Source of the DNA: Paenibacillaceae bacterium GAS479
GTDB lineage: Bacteria > Bacillota > Bacilli > Paenibacillales > Paenibacillaceae
Length of the DNA: 64,000 nt
Reading direction: 5' to 3'
Assembly (NCBI GenBank): GCA_900105225.1
Contig: LT629764.1
Span: 198,098-262,097, forward strand
Each line of letters begins with the position of its first letter. The first letter of the stretch is position 1. Below are positions 25,315-32,404 of the stretch, piece by piece. The notes beneath the pieces are model-generated. The model had not been told where the DNA came from. It ran no database searches and saw only the letters and a list, made by a program, of their open reading frames with translations. A program made the translations under genes and the position numbers.

Positions 25315-25429
25315 GTTCCTTTCCCCCCTCGCTCCAAAGTATAGTCGCTCTAGCGCCGTTCGGCAAACTGCCCGTTGAAGTGGGGGTAAAACTAGGGCAA
25401 GGCATGAACAGCAGGCGGAGGAAAAGTGG

Positions 25430-26040
25430 AATTCGATTTACTTGCTCAGACGGGTTTCTTAATCAGACGTCAATATTTGAGAGGTGGAATTCTAGCTCGG
25501 ACGAGCCAACCAAGTAGTCGAAGTTACTTGTGAGGCGGTAATCTGGCTCGGGAGCTCAAACCAAGTAGTCGAAGTTACTTGAGTGGCGGTAATCTAGCTC
25601 GGGAACTCAAACCAAGTAGTCGAAGTTACTTATGAGGCGGTAATCTAGCTCGGACGAGCCAACCAAGTAGTCGAAGTTACTTGAGTGGCGGAATTCTAGC
25701 TCGGGAGCTCAAACCAAGTAGTCGAAGTTACTAGTGAGGCGGAATTCTAGCTCGGGAGCTCAAACCAAGTAGTCGAAGTTACTTGTGAGGCGGTAATCTA
25801 GCTCGGGAGCTCAAACCAAGTAGTCGAAGTTACTTGTGAGGCGGTAATCTAGCTCGGGAGCTCAAACCAAGTAGTCGAAGTTACTTGTGAGGCGGTAATC
25901 TGGCTCGGGAGCTCAAACCAAGTAGTCGAAGTTACTTGTGAGGCGGAATTCTAGCTCGGGAGCTCAAACCAAGTAGTCGAAGTTACTTGTGAAGCGGAAT
26001 TCAAGCTCGGGAGCTCAAACCAAGTAGTCGAAGTTACTTG
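25430..26040. repeat. Tandem array: 11 units of exactly 51 bp
   Basis: The core CCAAGTAGTCGAAGTTACTT begins at 25510, 25561, 25612, 25663, 25714, 25765, 25816, 25867, 25918, 25969 and 26020: 11 copies with period 51 and no indel. Degenerate partial units extend left to about 25430. Each unit has two dyads: CAAGTA-N8-TACTTG and AGCT-CGGG-AGCT. Two copies carry GCTCGGACGAGCC instead of the second dyad. All six frames have stops in the unit, so it is non-coding. It fills the space between xerD and yqzK. Confidence 0.95.
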
Positions 26041-26180
26041 TAGCCCTTCCTGCGGTCTTCAGGCTAAGGTCAAATAACAGCACAAATAGGTTGTCCGCCT
26101 TGTTCAATCTAACATAAAAAGCCCGTAGCCAATTGGCCCGGGCATCGTTGCTACAGCTATAGCCTGCAAGCTCACCGTCA

Positions 26181-26414
26181 TCACTCTCCATTGTAATAGA
26201 ACCAGCGTAGCCGATCTGCGATGGAACCGCCCTCTGGCGGAGCTTCATTGAGCTCAAATACCTTCAGTGCCTGGCCTTGTGGAACAGCATAGGGATCAAA
26301 CGGACGAATCCAGCTTGCTCCTAGCTGAAAGCTTTCATATACCAACACGGTCAGGCAAGCGAACAACGCGGCAAATACGAACCTTGTTAACCATCTGCGC
26401 ACCGAGACGATCAT
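26181..26414 (-). CDS. yqzK: DUF4227 membrane protein, YqzK-like
   Basis: A 77-residue protein of unknown function with one membrane segment (about residues 8-28) and a conserved tail PxGxALKVF...DRLRWFYYNGE, which closely resembles B. subtilis YqzK. The ATG at MIVSVRRW has GGGGGAG 9 bases upstream. In B. subtilis yqzK lies between fur and xerD; here a divergent protease gene separates it from fur and a repeat array separates it from xerD. Confidence 0.83.
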   Translation of the reverse strand: MIVSVRRWLTRFVFAALFACLTVLVYESFQLGASWIRPFDPYAVPQGQALKVFELNEAPPEGGSIADRLRWFYYNGE

Positions 26415-26556
26415 TCGCGAGACTCCCCCTTTCACACAGACAAGGTATGCACCGGACAAGCAGGATATGTCCACTTCCGACCCGACCATGAGCCCGATCC
26501 GCGATCCGCACGCCCCCATACACTGAGAAGGAATGACTCAGGGGGGAATAAAGCGT

Positions 26557-27921
26557 ATGAAGTCCATTGGAAAATGTCTATGCGAATGCGCGGCGCACAG
26601 CCCGGGTAAACATACCAAGAAGCACATTATCTCGCTGCGCAGTCGCAAAGCTTATGATGAAGCGATCAAGGAGCTTAAGCTGGCCGGCATCAAACCGGCG
26701 CACGCTTGGAGAGGGAGTTGCATCATATGTCTTCATCTTGATCGACGTACGAGCTTGAAGGAGATTCACCGTCATCGCCATGTGAGCAGTTTGGAAAAGG
26801 ATGTGATCATGCGGGCTTTAGGAGCTTCTCCCAAAGCCTCCCTCAAACCATTCGAATCTTGTAATTCCTCCAAATCCAAGCGATCTCATAGCTCCTTCAG
26901 ATCCTGCAGATCCTGCAGATCCTGCAGATCCTGCAGATCCTGTACATCTCGCAAATTGCACATATTCTGTGAATCCTGCAAATTCCGTAAGCACTGCAGA
27001 TCCTGCAACAAGCCGCTGGCCCGACAACAGCGCTCTCGCTCACGTCAGATAACGGCCAGAGTCCAGTCGAGCAAAGGCTGCGGAAGCCGTGTACCCTGGA
27101 ACATCCAACGAGTCGGAGCACCGGCCGCTTGGAAAAAAACACTGGGACGCGGAATTCGCCTGGCAGTCATCGACACCGGCATCGGTCCGCATGACAATCT
27201 GACCGTTGCAGGCGGCGTCAACGTCATCGGCGGAAGCTCGTACCGGGATGACAACGGCCACGGAACGCATGTCTCCGGAATCGCAGCAGGCAGGGGACGC
27301 TCCGGCGGACCGTTAGGCGTCGCTCCAGGTGCCTCTCTCTATGCTGTAAAAGCGCTGGACAACAATGGCCTCGGTAGCTTAACGAGCATCCTGGAAGGAT
27401 TGGAATGGTGCATCAAAAACCGAATAAAAGTCGTCAATATGAGCCTTGGAACTGATTCTAAAACGAAAAGTCCCGCCTTGCGGCGCGTCGTAAAACGAGC
27501 GTATAAAAACGGAATCGTGCTTGTCGCTGCCGCAGGCAACTCAGGCAAAAATAGCGGCGGCATCGACATCCCTGGCGTATACCCGGAGACGATCGCCGTG
27601 GCCGCTACGGGTCGGAGTAATCTGATTGCCGAATTCAGCAGCCGTGGCAAAGGAATTGACCTGTCTGCTCCAGGTGACAGCATCTGCTCATGCTGGCTGA
27701 ATAACGGGTACAAAACAGAATCAGGTACGAGCATGAGCACGCCTCATGTTGCCGGTGGAGCAGCTCTGCTGCTGGCAGCCAATCCAGACATGAAGGCATC
27801 ACAAGTTGCTCCGATGCTGAAGCGCTGGGCACGCAAGCTACCGAACTATAATAGCCCCTCTCAAGGCCAAGGCTTGCTGCAACTGAGCAAAACAGCCACA
27901 GCATTCTACCCGGTAAAATGA
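26557..27921 (+). CDS. Subtilisin-like serine protease with Cys-rich propeptide
   Basis: An S8 peptidase of 454 residues. The triad is Asp206 (VIDTGIG), His235 (NGHGTHVSG) and Ser392 (GTSMSTPHVAG), with Asn328 for the oxyanion hole. Residues about 20-80 look like an I9 propeptide. Residues 115-150 form an unusual basic Cys-rich segment with five SCR triplets (Cys117, 120, 123, 126, 129) and four more Cys; the N-terminus has Cys7, 9 and 11. No signal peptide is evident. ATG has AGGGGGG upstream. It is one of few plus-strand genes here and is absent from the B. subtilis synteny, so acquisition is possible. Confidence 0.88.
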   Translation: MKSIGKCLCECAAHSPGKHTKKHIISLRSRKAYDEAIKELKLAGIKPAHAWRGSCIICLHLDRRTSLKEIHRHRHVSSLEKDVIMRALGASPKASLKPFESCNSSKSKRSHSSFRSCRSCRSCRSCRSCTSRKLHIFCESCKFRKHCRSCNKPLARQQRSRSRQITARVQSSKGCGSRVPWNIQRVGAPAAWKKTLGRGIRLAVIDTGIGPHDNLTVAGGVNVIGGSSYRDDNGHGTHVSGIAAGRGRSGGPLGVAPGASLYAVKALDNNGLGSLTSILEGLEWCIKNRIKVVNMSLGTDSKTKSPALRRVVKRAYKNGIVLVAAAGNSGKNSGGIDIPGVYPETIAVAATGRSNLIAEFSSRGKGIDLSAPGDSICSCWLNNGYKTESGTSMSTPHVAGGAALLLAANPDMKASQVAPMLKRWARKLPNYNSPSQGQGLLQLSKTATAFYPVK

Positions 27922-27995
27922 ATAATGCGGAAGTGGAATCGCCAGACAAGACTGCCAATCGGCTGAGCCACGAGCTTCCGTCGCCATAAAAATAA

Positions 27996-28053
27996 AACAG
28001 CTCCGGCATCCATCGTCAACCCCGGTTAGGGGGACGATGAATACGGAGCTGTT
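27996..28053 (-). terminator. Long terminator hairpin between fur and the subtilase gene
   Basis: AACAGCTCCG pairs with CGGAGCTGTT, and inside it CATCGTC pairs with GACGATG. The fur stop codon overlaps the right arm. The minus strand continues TTTTATTTTT, so it terminates fur; its symmetry also serves the converging protease gene. Confidence 0.87.
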
Positions 28054-28510
28054 AAGGTTTCTTGGAGTCATTAACCTCTCGGCAACGTCTGCAGATACCT
28101 TGGAAATCCAGGCGGTGATCCAGTACGGTGAATCCGAATTCGATCTCCAACCGTTCTTCCAGAGGTCCGAGCCAGTCTTCCTTAATTTCCTCCATCGATC
28201 CGCATTGTACGCAGATCAGATGATGATGATGATGCTTGCTATTATCTGTTCTCAAGTCGTAACGGGCTACTCCGTCGCCGAAGTTCATCTTCTCCACGAC
28301 GTGAAGCTCACTGAGCAACTCCAGCGTACGATAAACGGTAGCTAAACCGATCTCGGGAGCCTTGTCCTTGACGAGCATAAACACGTCCTCGGCGCTCAAA
28401 TGGTCTTCTTCGTTCTCGAGCAGAACGCGTACGGTTGCTTCACGCTGCGGGGTCAACTTGTAGCCCTGCGACTGGAGCTGCTGCTTAATGGAATCAATCC
28501 GGGCTTCCAT
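28052..28510 (-). CDS. fur: Ferric uptake regulator family protein Fur
   Basis: Iron-responsive repressor of uptake genes. The 152-residue protein has the N-terminal winged helix (YKLTPQREATVRVLLEN; TVYRTLELLSELHVVEK) and the metal/dimer domain with HHHHHLICVQCG and CRRC. These supply the structural Cys4 zinc site and regulatory His cluster. The genomic position next to xerD, spoIIM and nudF matches B. subtilis fur rather than perR or zur. A sigma-A promoter lies at 28564-28593. Confidence 0.92.
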   Translation of the reverse strand: MEARIDSIKQQLQSQGYKLTPQREATVRVLLENEEDHLSAEDVFMLVKDKAPEIGLATVYRTLELLSELHVVEKMNFGDGVARYDLRTDNSKHHHHHLICVQCGSMEEIKEDWLGPLEERLEIEFGFTVLDHRLDFQGICRRCREVNDSKKP

Positions 28511-28563
28511 GACTTCCCCCCTGCCAGAAGAAAACCGGCTTAGCCGCCGGCACTTATGAATCT

Positions 28564-28593
28564 ATTATAGTTGCAAAAGGAGCGCAAAGTCAA
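28564..28593 (-). promoter_or_regulatory. Sigma-A promoter of fur
   Basis: Minus strand TTGACT, 18 bases, TATAAT, about 55 bases before the fur start and beginning just past the spoIIM stop. Confidence 0.75.
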
Positions 28594-28597
28594 TGAT

Positions 28598-29227
28598 TCA
28601 GCCTGTTACCAGCCAGCCCGATGCCCAGGCCATAAGTGCTGGCGACAACCATGCGTCAAGCATGGAAGCCGCGGCAAGCACGACCAGCATGATTGCGGTT
28701 GTACCGATAAGAGCAGCTGCGGGAGGTAGCAGCGAGCCAGATCGGCGAATGAGTCTACAGCGAATTATGAACAAAGAAAAGGAAATAGCCGCCGCACTTG
28801 CAGCCAAATATGCCGGTACGCTGAGCAAATTGGTCGGAAGTACGGACAATAGGGCAAACATCAATCCTTTCCCTCCATGCTGAATAGCAAGCGTTCCGAC
28901 GGCAAAGCCCACCAATACGCCCTTCAGAAAATTGAGCGCCAGTATGACTGGCAAACCAATGACCGCAAGCCCCATCAACGCGATGAGCAACAACCAGCGG
29001 CCATGTTGCCAGAGGCTTTGCCAGAACGCGCTTTCCCGCTCCACGGATTGTCCTTGAGAAAGTTGCATCAAAAAGCGACTTAGCTCCTCATTCAACATAC
29101 GACGCTGCTCTTCATCCAGACCGCTTGCCAGCAACGTCCCAAACACAACTCCTGCTCCGAACAATATCGTCAAAAAAAGGAGCAGCAGCCGCTCCTCCTT
29201 GAATTTCTCTCCCGCCGCTGCGAGCAT
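28598..29227 (-). CDS. spoIIM: Stage II sporulation protein M
   Basis: Part of the SpoIIDMP complex that dissolves septal peptidoglycan and drives engulfment; SpoIIM is the scaffold in the mother-cell membrane. The 209-residue protein has an N-terminal membrane segment (about 14-34) and four more towards the C-terminus, including LPVILALNFLKGVLVGFAVG and SVLPTNLLSVPAYLAAS. ATG has GGGAGGGG ahead. It lies between nudF and fur as in B. subtilis. Confidence 0.92.
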   Translation of the reverse strand: MLAAAGEKFKEERLLLLFLTILFGAGVVFGTLLASGLDEEQRRMLNEELSRFLMQLSQGQSVERESAFWQSLWQHGRWLLLIALMGLAVIGLPVILALNFLKGVLVGFAVGTLAIQHGGKGLMFALLSVLPTNLLSVPAYLAASAAAISFSLFIIRCRLIRRSGSLLPPAAALIGTTAIMLVVLAAASMLDAWLSPALMAWASGWLVTG

Positions 29228-29374
29228 ATTTGCCCCTCCCTGCCTAAAGCCAGTCCCGTCACGGTAAAGCTTATGCTCGTACAGAGCATCGTATGACGGT
29301 CATCAGCAGCAGGCATGGCAAATAAGTAGTATGTAGCCGCTCACAGCGACACGCTAAGGCATTTAGCCGAAAGC

Positions 29375-29956
29375 TCACCCACGCAAACCAATCATGCCCG
29401 TATGCTGCGATAATCTCCACAAATAAACGGCCATTAGCGTCTTGGCATCGCCGATAATGCCCCGCTCGATATAATCCTGCGCCTGTTCCATCGTTAGCGC
29501 CTCTACATGCAGCTCTTCGTCCTCATCCGGCTGGCTGTCGCCCTGAACGAGCCCTTCTGCAACGTATAGATACACCTTCTCATCCGCGAAGCCCGGCGAT
29601 GTATAAAAAGCATCCACCAAACGCATAGACGAGGCTGAGACGCCTGTCTCCTCCTTCAGCTCACGCGCCGCACAGACCGCCGGATCCTCACCTGGATCAA
29701 GCTTTCCTGCCGGAATTTCCACCTGATATTTTTCCATTGGTTTGCGATATTGGCCAACGGTCAGCAGTTTACCATCCATGATGGCAATGACCGCCGCAGC
29801 GCCGGGATGCCGAATGATTTCTCTTGTCGATGTAGCGCCACTCGGCAGCTGCACCTGATGCACCTGCAGCGTAATAATACGCCCTTCAAACTTTGTTTCG
29901 CTGGAAAGCGTAATTTCTGGACCGGGCAGACCGCCCGTTTGCTGGGAATCACTCAT
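29375..29956 (-). CDS. nudF: ADP-ribose pyrophosphatase, Nudix family
   Basis: Hydrolyses ADP-ribose to AMP and ribose 5-phosphate. From ATG at MSDSQQTG (AAGGAGG 8 bases ahead) the product has 193 residues. The Nudix box AGKLDPGEDPAVCAARELKE followed by ETG fits GX5EX7REUXEEXGU. The N-terminal strand domain ILTLQVHQV-type pattern and LP.G..S.RE.I.HPGA are characteristic of the ADPRase subgroup. It sits between spoIIM and mciZ, as B. subtilis nudF (yqkG). Confidence 0.92.
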   Translation of the reverse strand: MSDSQQTGGLPGPEITLSSETKFEGRIITLQVHQVQLPSGATSTREIIRHPGAAAVIAIMDGKLLTVGQYRKPMEKYQVEIPAGKLDPGEDPAVCAARELKEETGVSASSMRLVDAFYTSPGFADEKVYLYVAEGLVQGDSQPDEDEELHVEALTMEQAQDYIERGIIGDAKTLMAVYLWRLSQHTGMIGLRG

Positions 29957-30035
29957 CTGCTTATCCTCCTTGAGCATAACTTGTCCTACTTCCGCATAAC
30001 GTTGAGTTAATTAGATGCGGGGGGCGGAATGGATA

Positions 30036-30233
30036 ATGAAAATGTACTTGGGCGAAAAAGAACTGCGGCTTGTCGGTAAAGCATGGGAAATCCGCCATAC
30101 ATTGCGTAAGCTAAGCCGAGAAACGGAGGAGCAGCGCATGCTCGCTTCCGAATCAGGTGCCAAATCCAGCAACAACCGTCATGCCGGTTCCGGTGCTTCC
30201 GGCAAGCTGAAAACCTATTTGGAGCGGCGCTGA
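30036..30233 (+). CDS. mciZ: MciZ-like inhibitor of FtsZ assembly
   Basis: B. subtilis MciZ is a 40-residue sporulation peptide that caps FtsZ filaments and blocks Z-ring formation. This 65-residue product shares the core LVGKAWEIR and then LRKLSRE in place of LKEYGR. The ATG-AAA start follows a GGGGGGCGG stretch. Residues beyond about 38 form a Ser/Gly-rich tail ending KLKTYLERR, not present in the B. subtilis peptide. It lies next to nudF, as in Bacillus, and its last 19 bases overlap the end of the convergent peptidase gene. Confidence 0.85.
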   Translation: MKMYLGEKELRLVGKAWEIRHTLRKLSRETEEQRMLASESGAKSSNNRHAGSGASGKLKTYLERR

Positions 30234-31354
30234 GCCGCGGTAGTGCCGATAATCGCCGTAACCAGTTCCGCTGTGAGAACCAGATCATCCGCTTTAATCT
30301 GCTCTTTGGTCGTATGGATATGCTCGTAGCCGATACCCAGATTGACAGTCGGCACACCAAGACCGTTGAACACATTGGCATCGCTGCCTCCGCCCGACTG
30401 GAACGTTCGCGGCGTTAAACCTAACGAGTGGATCGCATCGGCAACCGTTTGAACGACAGGTGCATCGGGTGCAAAATTGTAGGACGGATAGATGAGCTCA
30501 TCCTCCAGCTTCGCCGTCGCGCCGAACTCCGCTGCCGTTTTCTCAACCGCTTCCCTCATCGCTTGAATTTGGCGCTCCAGCTTGGCTTTGTCAAGACTTC
30601 TAGCCTCGGCCAGCAGCTTGACGTATTCACAAACGACATTAGTTGCTCCGCCGCCTTCAAAACGTCCAATATTCGCTGTCGTTTCACGGTCAATCCGTCC
30701 AAGCGGCATGCGCGAGATGGCCTTGGACGCTACCTGGATGGCGCTGATACCATCTTCCGGGTTGACGCCAGCATGAGCGGAGCGGCCCGTCACATGGATT
30801 TGGATTCTGGACTGTGACGGCGCAGCAGTCGCGATGGAACCAACTTCGCCATTAGAATCAAGGGCGTAGCCGAATTCCGCACGCAGCTTGGAGCGGTCCA
30901 GCGCCCGGGCTCCGGCCAAGCCGGATTCTTCTCCTACTGTAATAACAAATTGAACCTCGCCATGCTCGGCTCCGGTTTCTTTCAGCACGCGAATTGCCTC
31001 CAGCATTGCTGCGAGGCCAGCTTTGTCGTCGCTGCCGAGAATCGTCGTGCCGTCGCTACGGAGATAGCCGTCCTCATCGAGGCGCGGGTTAATGCCTTTT
31101 CCCGGGCTAACCGTATCCATATGAGAGGTGAAAAAAACGACCGGAGCGTCCCCCTTCCCGGTGGCTTCCAACGTAACAAACAAATTGTTTGCTCCATGTC
31201 CTGTAATTGCCGCAGCATCATCCTCTTCCAGCTTCAATCCGAGCCCCGAGAATTTGGCTTTCAGCAGCTCACTGATTGCACTCTCATACCCCGTCTCACT
31301 GTCCACTTGGACAAGCTCCAAGAATTCTTCAATCAGCCTGTTGCGATTAATCAT
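30215..31354 (-). CDS. M20 family tripeptidase (PepT-like, YqjE)
   Basis: A zinc aminopeptidase acting on small peptides in the cytoplasm. The 379-residue protein has M20 metal motifs: TSHMDTVSPGKG (His, Asp), LGSDDKAGLA (bridging Asp), GEESGLAG (catalytic Glu then Glu) and a C-terminal EHIHT. A dimerisation domain is inserted at about residues 180-290. It is closest in layout to B. subtilis YqjE. ATG has GAAAGGATGGG ahead. Its 3' end overlaps mciZ by 19 bases on the opposite strand. Confidence 0.9.
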   Translation of the reverse strand: MINRNRLIEEFLELVQVDSETGYESAISELLKAKFSGLGLKLEEDDAAAITGHGANNLFVTLEATGKGDAPVVFFTSHMDTVSPGKGINPRLDEDGYLRSDGTTILGSDDKAGLAAMLEAIRVLKETGAEHGEVQFVITVGEESGLAGARALDRSKLRAEFGYALDSNGEVGSIATAAPSQSRIQIHVTGRSAHAGVNPEDGISAIQVASKAISRMPLGRIDRETTANIGRFEGGGATNVVCEYVKLLAEARSLDKAKLERQIQAMREAVEKTAAEFGATAKLEDELIYPSYNFAPDAPVVQTVADAIHSLGLTPRTFQSGGGSDANVFNGLGVPTVNLGIGYEHIHTTKEQIKADDLVLTAELVTAIIGTTAAQRRSK

Positions 31355-31433
31355 TGCTTTCCCATCCTTTCAAATAAACTGAATTTCAACTGTTGACGCC
31401 TCAAAATCATGTTAAGCTTCACCATGCTAATCC

Positions 31434-31463
31434 TTGGCTTTTCACAGTGAAATTCGTTACAAT
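31434..31463 (+). promoter_or_regulatory. Candidate sigma-A promoter of the prli42-like gene
   Basis: Plus strand TTGGCT, 18 bases, TACAAT, about 65 bases before the TTG start of the 31-residue microprotein. The -10 differs from TATAAT at one position and the -35 from TTGACA at two. Confidence 0.55.
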
Positions 31464-31528
31464 AGAGCGTATATGGGTTGTCCCACGCCCTCCGGAGCGG
31501 AAGACGATCTCGGAAGGAGAAGATCAAG

Positions 31529-31624
31529 TTGAACCAAGGACGCTTAATCAAAATCGTCGTATACGTAGTGCTGATCACCCTCCTGGTGACCACCATCTTA
31601 TCCAGCATCGGCTTGTTGCTTTAA
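31529..31624 (+). CDS. Prli42-like 31-residue membrane microprotein
   Basis: A short gene with TTG start and AAGGAGA nine bases upstream, a sigma-A-like promoter before it and a strong terminator after it. The product starts MNQGRLIKIVVYVVLITLL and ends IGLLL: a few polar residues, then one membrane helix. Listeria Prli42 is a 31-residue protein that anchors the stressosome at the membrane and shares this layout (basic N-terminus, KIVVY/VVV helix). No stressosome genes are in the window, so the partner is unverified. Confidence 0.72.
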   Translation: MNQGRLIKIVVYVVLITLLVTTILSSIGLLL

Positions 31625-31629
31625 GCAAG

Positions 31630-31669
31630 AACGGGACTGCTCGCACGTCAGCGCGAGGGTCCCGTTTTT
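31630..31669 (+). terminator. Rho-independent terminator after the Prli42-like gene
   Basis: ACGGGAC and CTCGC pair with GCGAG and GTCCCGT, one bulge, followed by TTTTT. It begins 5 bases after the stop codon and may also serve lipB from the other side. Confidence 0.88.
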
Positions 31670-31689
31670 CGTTGTAACCTGGTGTTGTT

Positions 31690-32376
31690 TCAACCCGGAG
31701 AGAAGTCGAAGCGCTTCATGAAATGAGGCAGGATTTCTCGCGCAGCCCGCTCCAGATCCATTTCAATTCCGGTCAAATCCTCAAAAGAAGTTACTCCGTA
31801 CTCCTGAATTCCGCAAGGAACAATACCTGTGAATCCTTCCTGCCCGATACCAGCCTTAATATTCAGCGCAAAACCATGGCTCGTCACGAAACCTCTGCGC
31901 CGACGCGATTTATTGAACTTGATGCCGATCGCAGCAATTTTCTCATCGCCGACCCACACTCCAGTATACTCCGACTTGCGATCGCCTACGATACCGTAAT
32001 CAGCTAACCAGTCTATGATGACTTGTTCAAGATCGCGTAGGAACCCGTGCAGGTTGAGCCCTTTGGCATCCAAATAAATCAATGGATAGCCGACGAGTTG
32101 GCCCGGACCGTGATAGGTAATATCTCCACCCCGATCGATCTCGTATACCGAGATCCCCCGCTCACTCAGCACTTCTGGTGGAAGCAGCAGATGCTCGGGA
32201 TGGCGATCCGTCCCTAACGTGTACGTCGGTGGATGTTGAAGAAGGAGCAGCGTCTCCACGCGCTCCCCCTTGTCAATTTCGCTGACGTACTCCTTTTGCA
32301 GGTCCCAAGCCTCGCCATAGTCGATAATATCTATATAGCGCGCGGCCAACGGCCGCACTTCGCTTTTTGTGTCCAT
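31690..32376 (-). CDS. lipB: Octanoyl-[acyl-carrier-protein]:protein N-octanoyltransferase LipB
   Basis: Transfers octanoate from acyl carrier protein to lipoyl domains, the first step of lipoate assembly. The 228-residue protein has the LipB signature: RGGDITYHGPGQLVGYPL, the Lys in AAIGIKFN, and the thioester Cys in GIVPCGI. ATG has AGGAGGACC ahead. It follows the E2 gene by about 28 bases on the same strand, so it is probably co-transcribed with the lipoylated complex it modifies. Confidence 0.94.
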   Translation of the reverse strand: MDTKSEVRPLAARYIDIIDYGEAWDLQKEYVSEIDKGERVETLLLLQHPPTYTLGTDRHPEHLLLPPEVLSERGISVYEIDRGGDITYHGPGQLVGYPLIYLDAKGLNLHGFLRDLEQVIIDWLADYGIVGDRKSEYTGVWVGDEKIAAIGIKFNKSRRRRGFVTSHGFALNIKAGIGQEGFTGIVPCGIQEYGVTSFEDLTGIEMDLERAAREILPHFMKRFDFSPG

Positions 32377-32404
32377 TGGGGTCCTCCTGCTCTGGATGTC
32401 TGCT

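Noticed and set aside
25430-26040. CRISPR array
   Set aside because: The sequence between the conserved cores is itself repeated in nearly every unit, so there are no unique spacers, and no cas genes are present.
25510-26040. dif site for XerD
   Set aside because: No unit resembles the 28-bp Bacillus dif consensus, and dif lies near the terminus in single copy; the CAAGTA dyad alone is not enough.
26015-26257. 80-residue minus-strand ORF between the array and yqzK
   Set aside because: It overlaps yqzK and the array, has no ribosome site and no family resemblance.
29288-29295. Sigma-E -10 box (CATACGAT) before spoIIM
   Set aside because: Only the -10 is fair; nothing like KMATATT lies 14-15 bases upstream.
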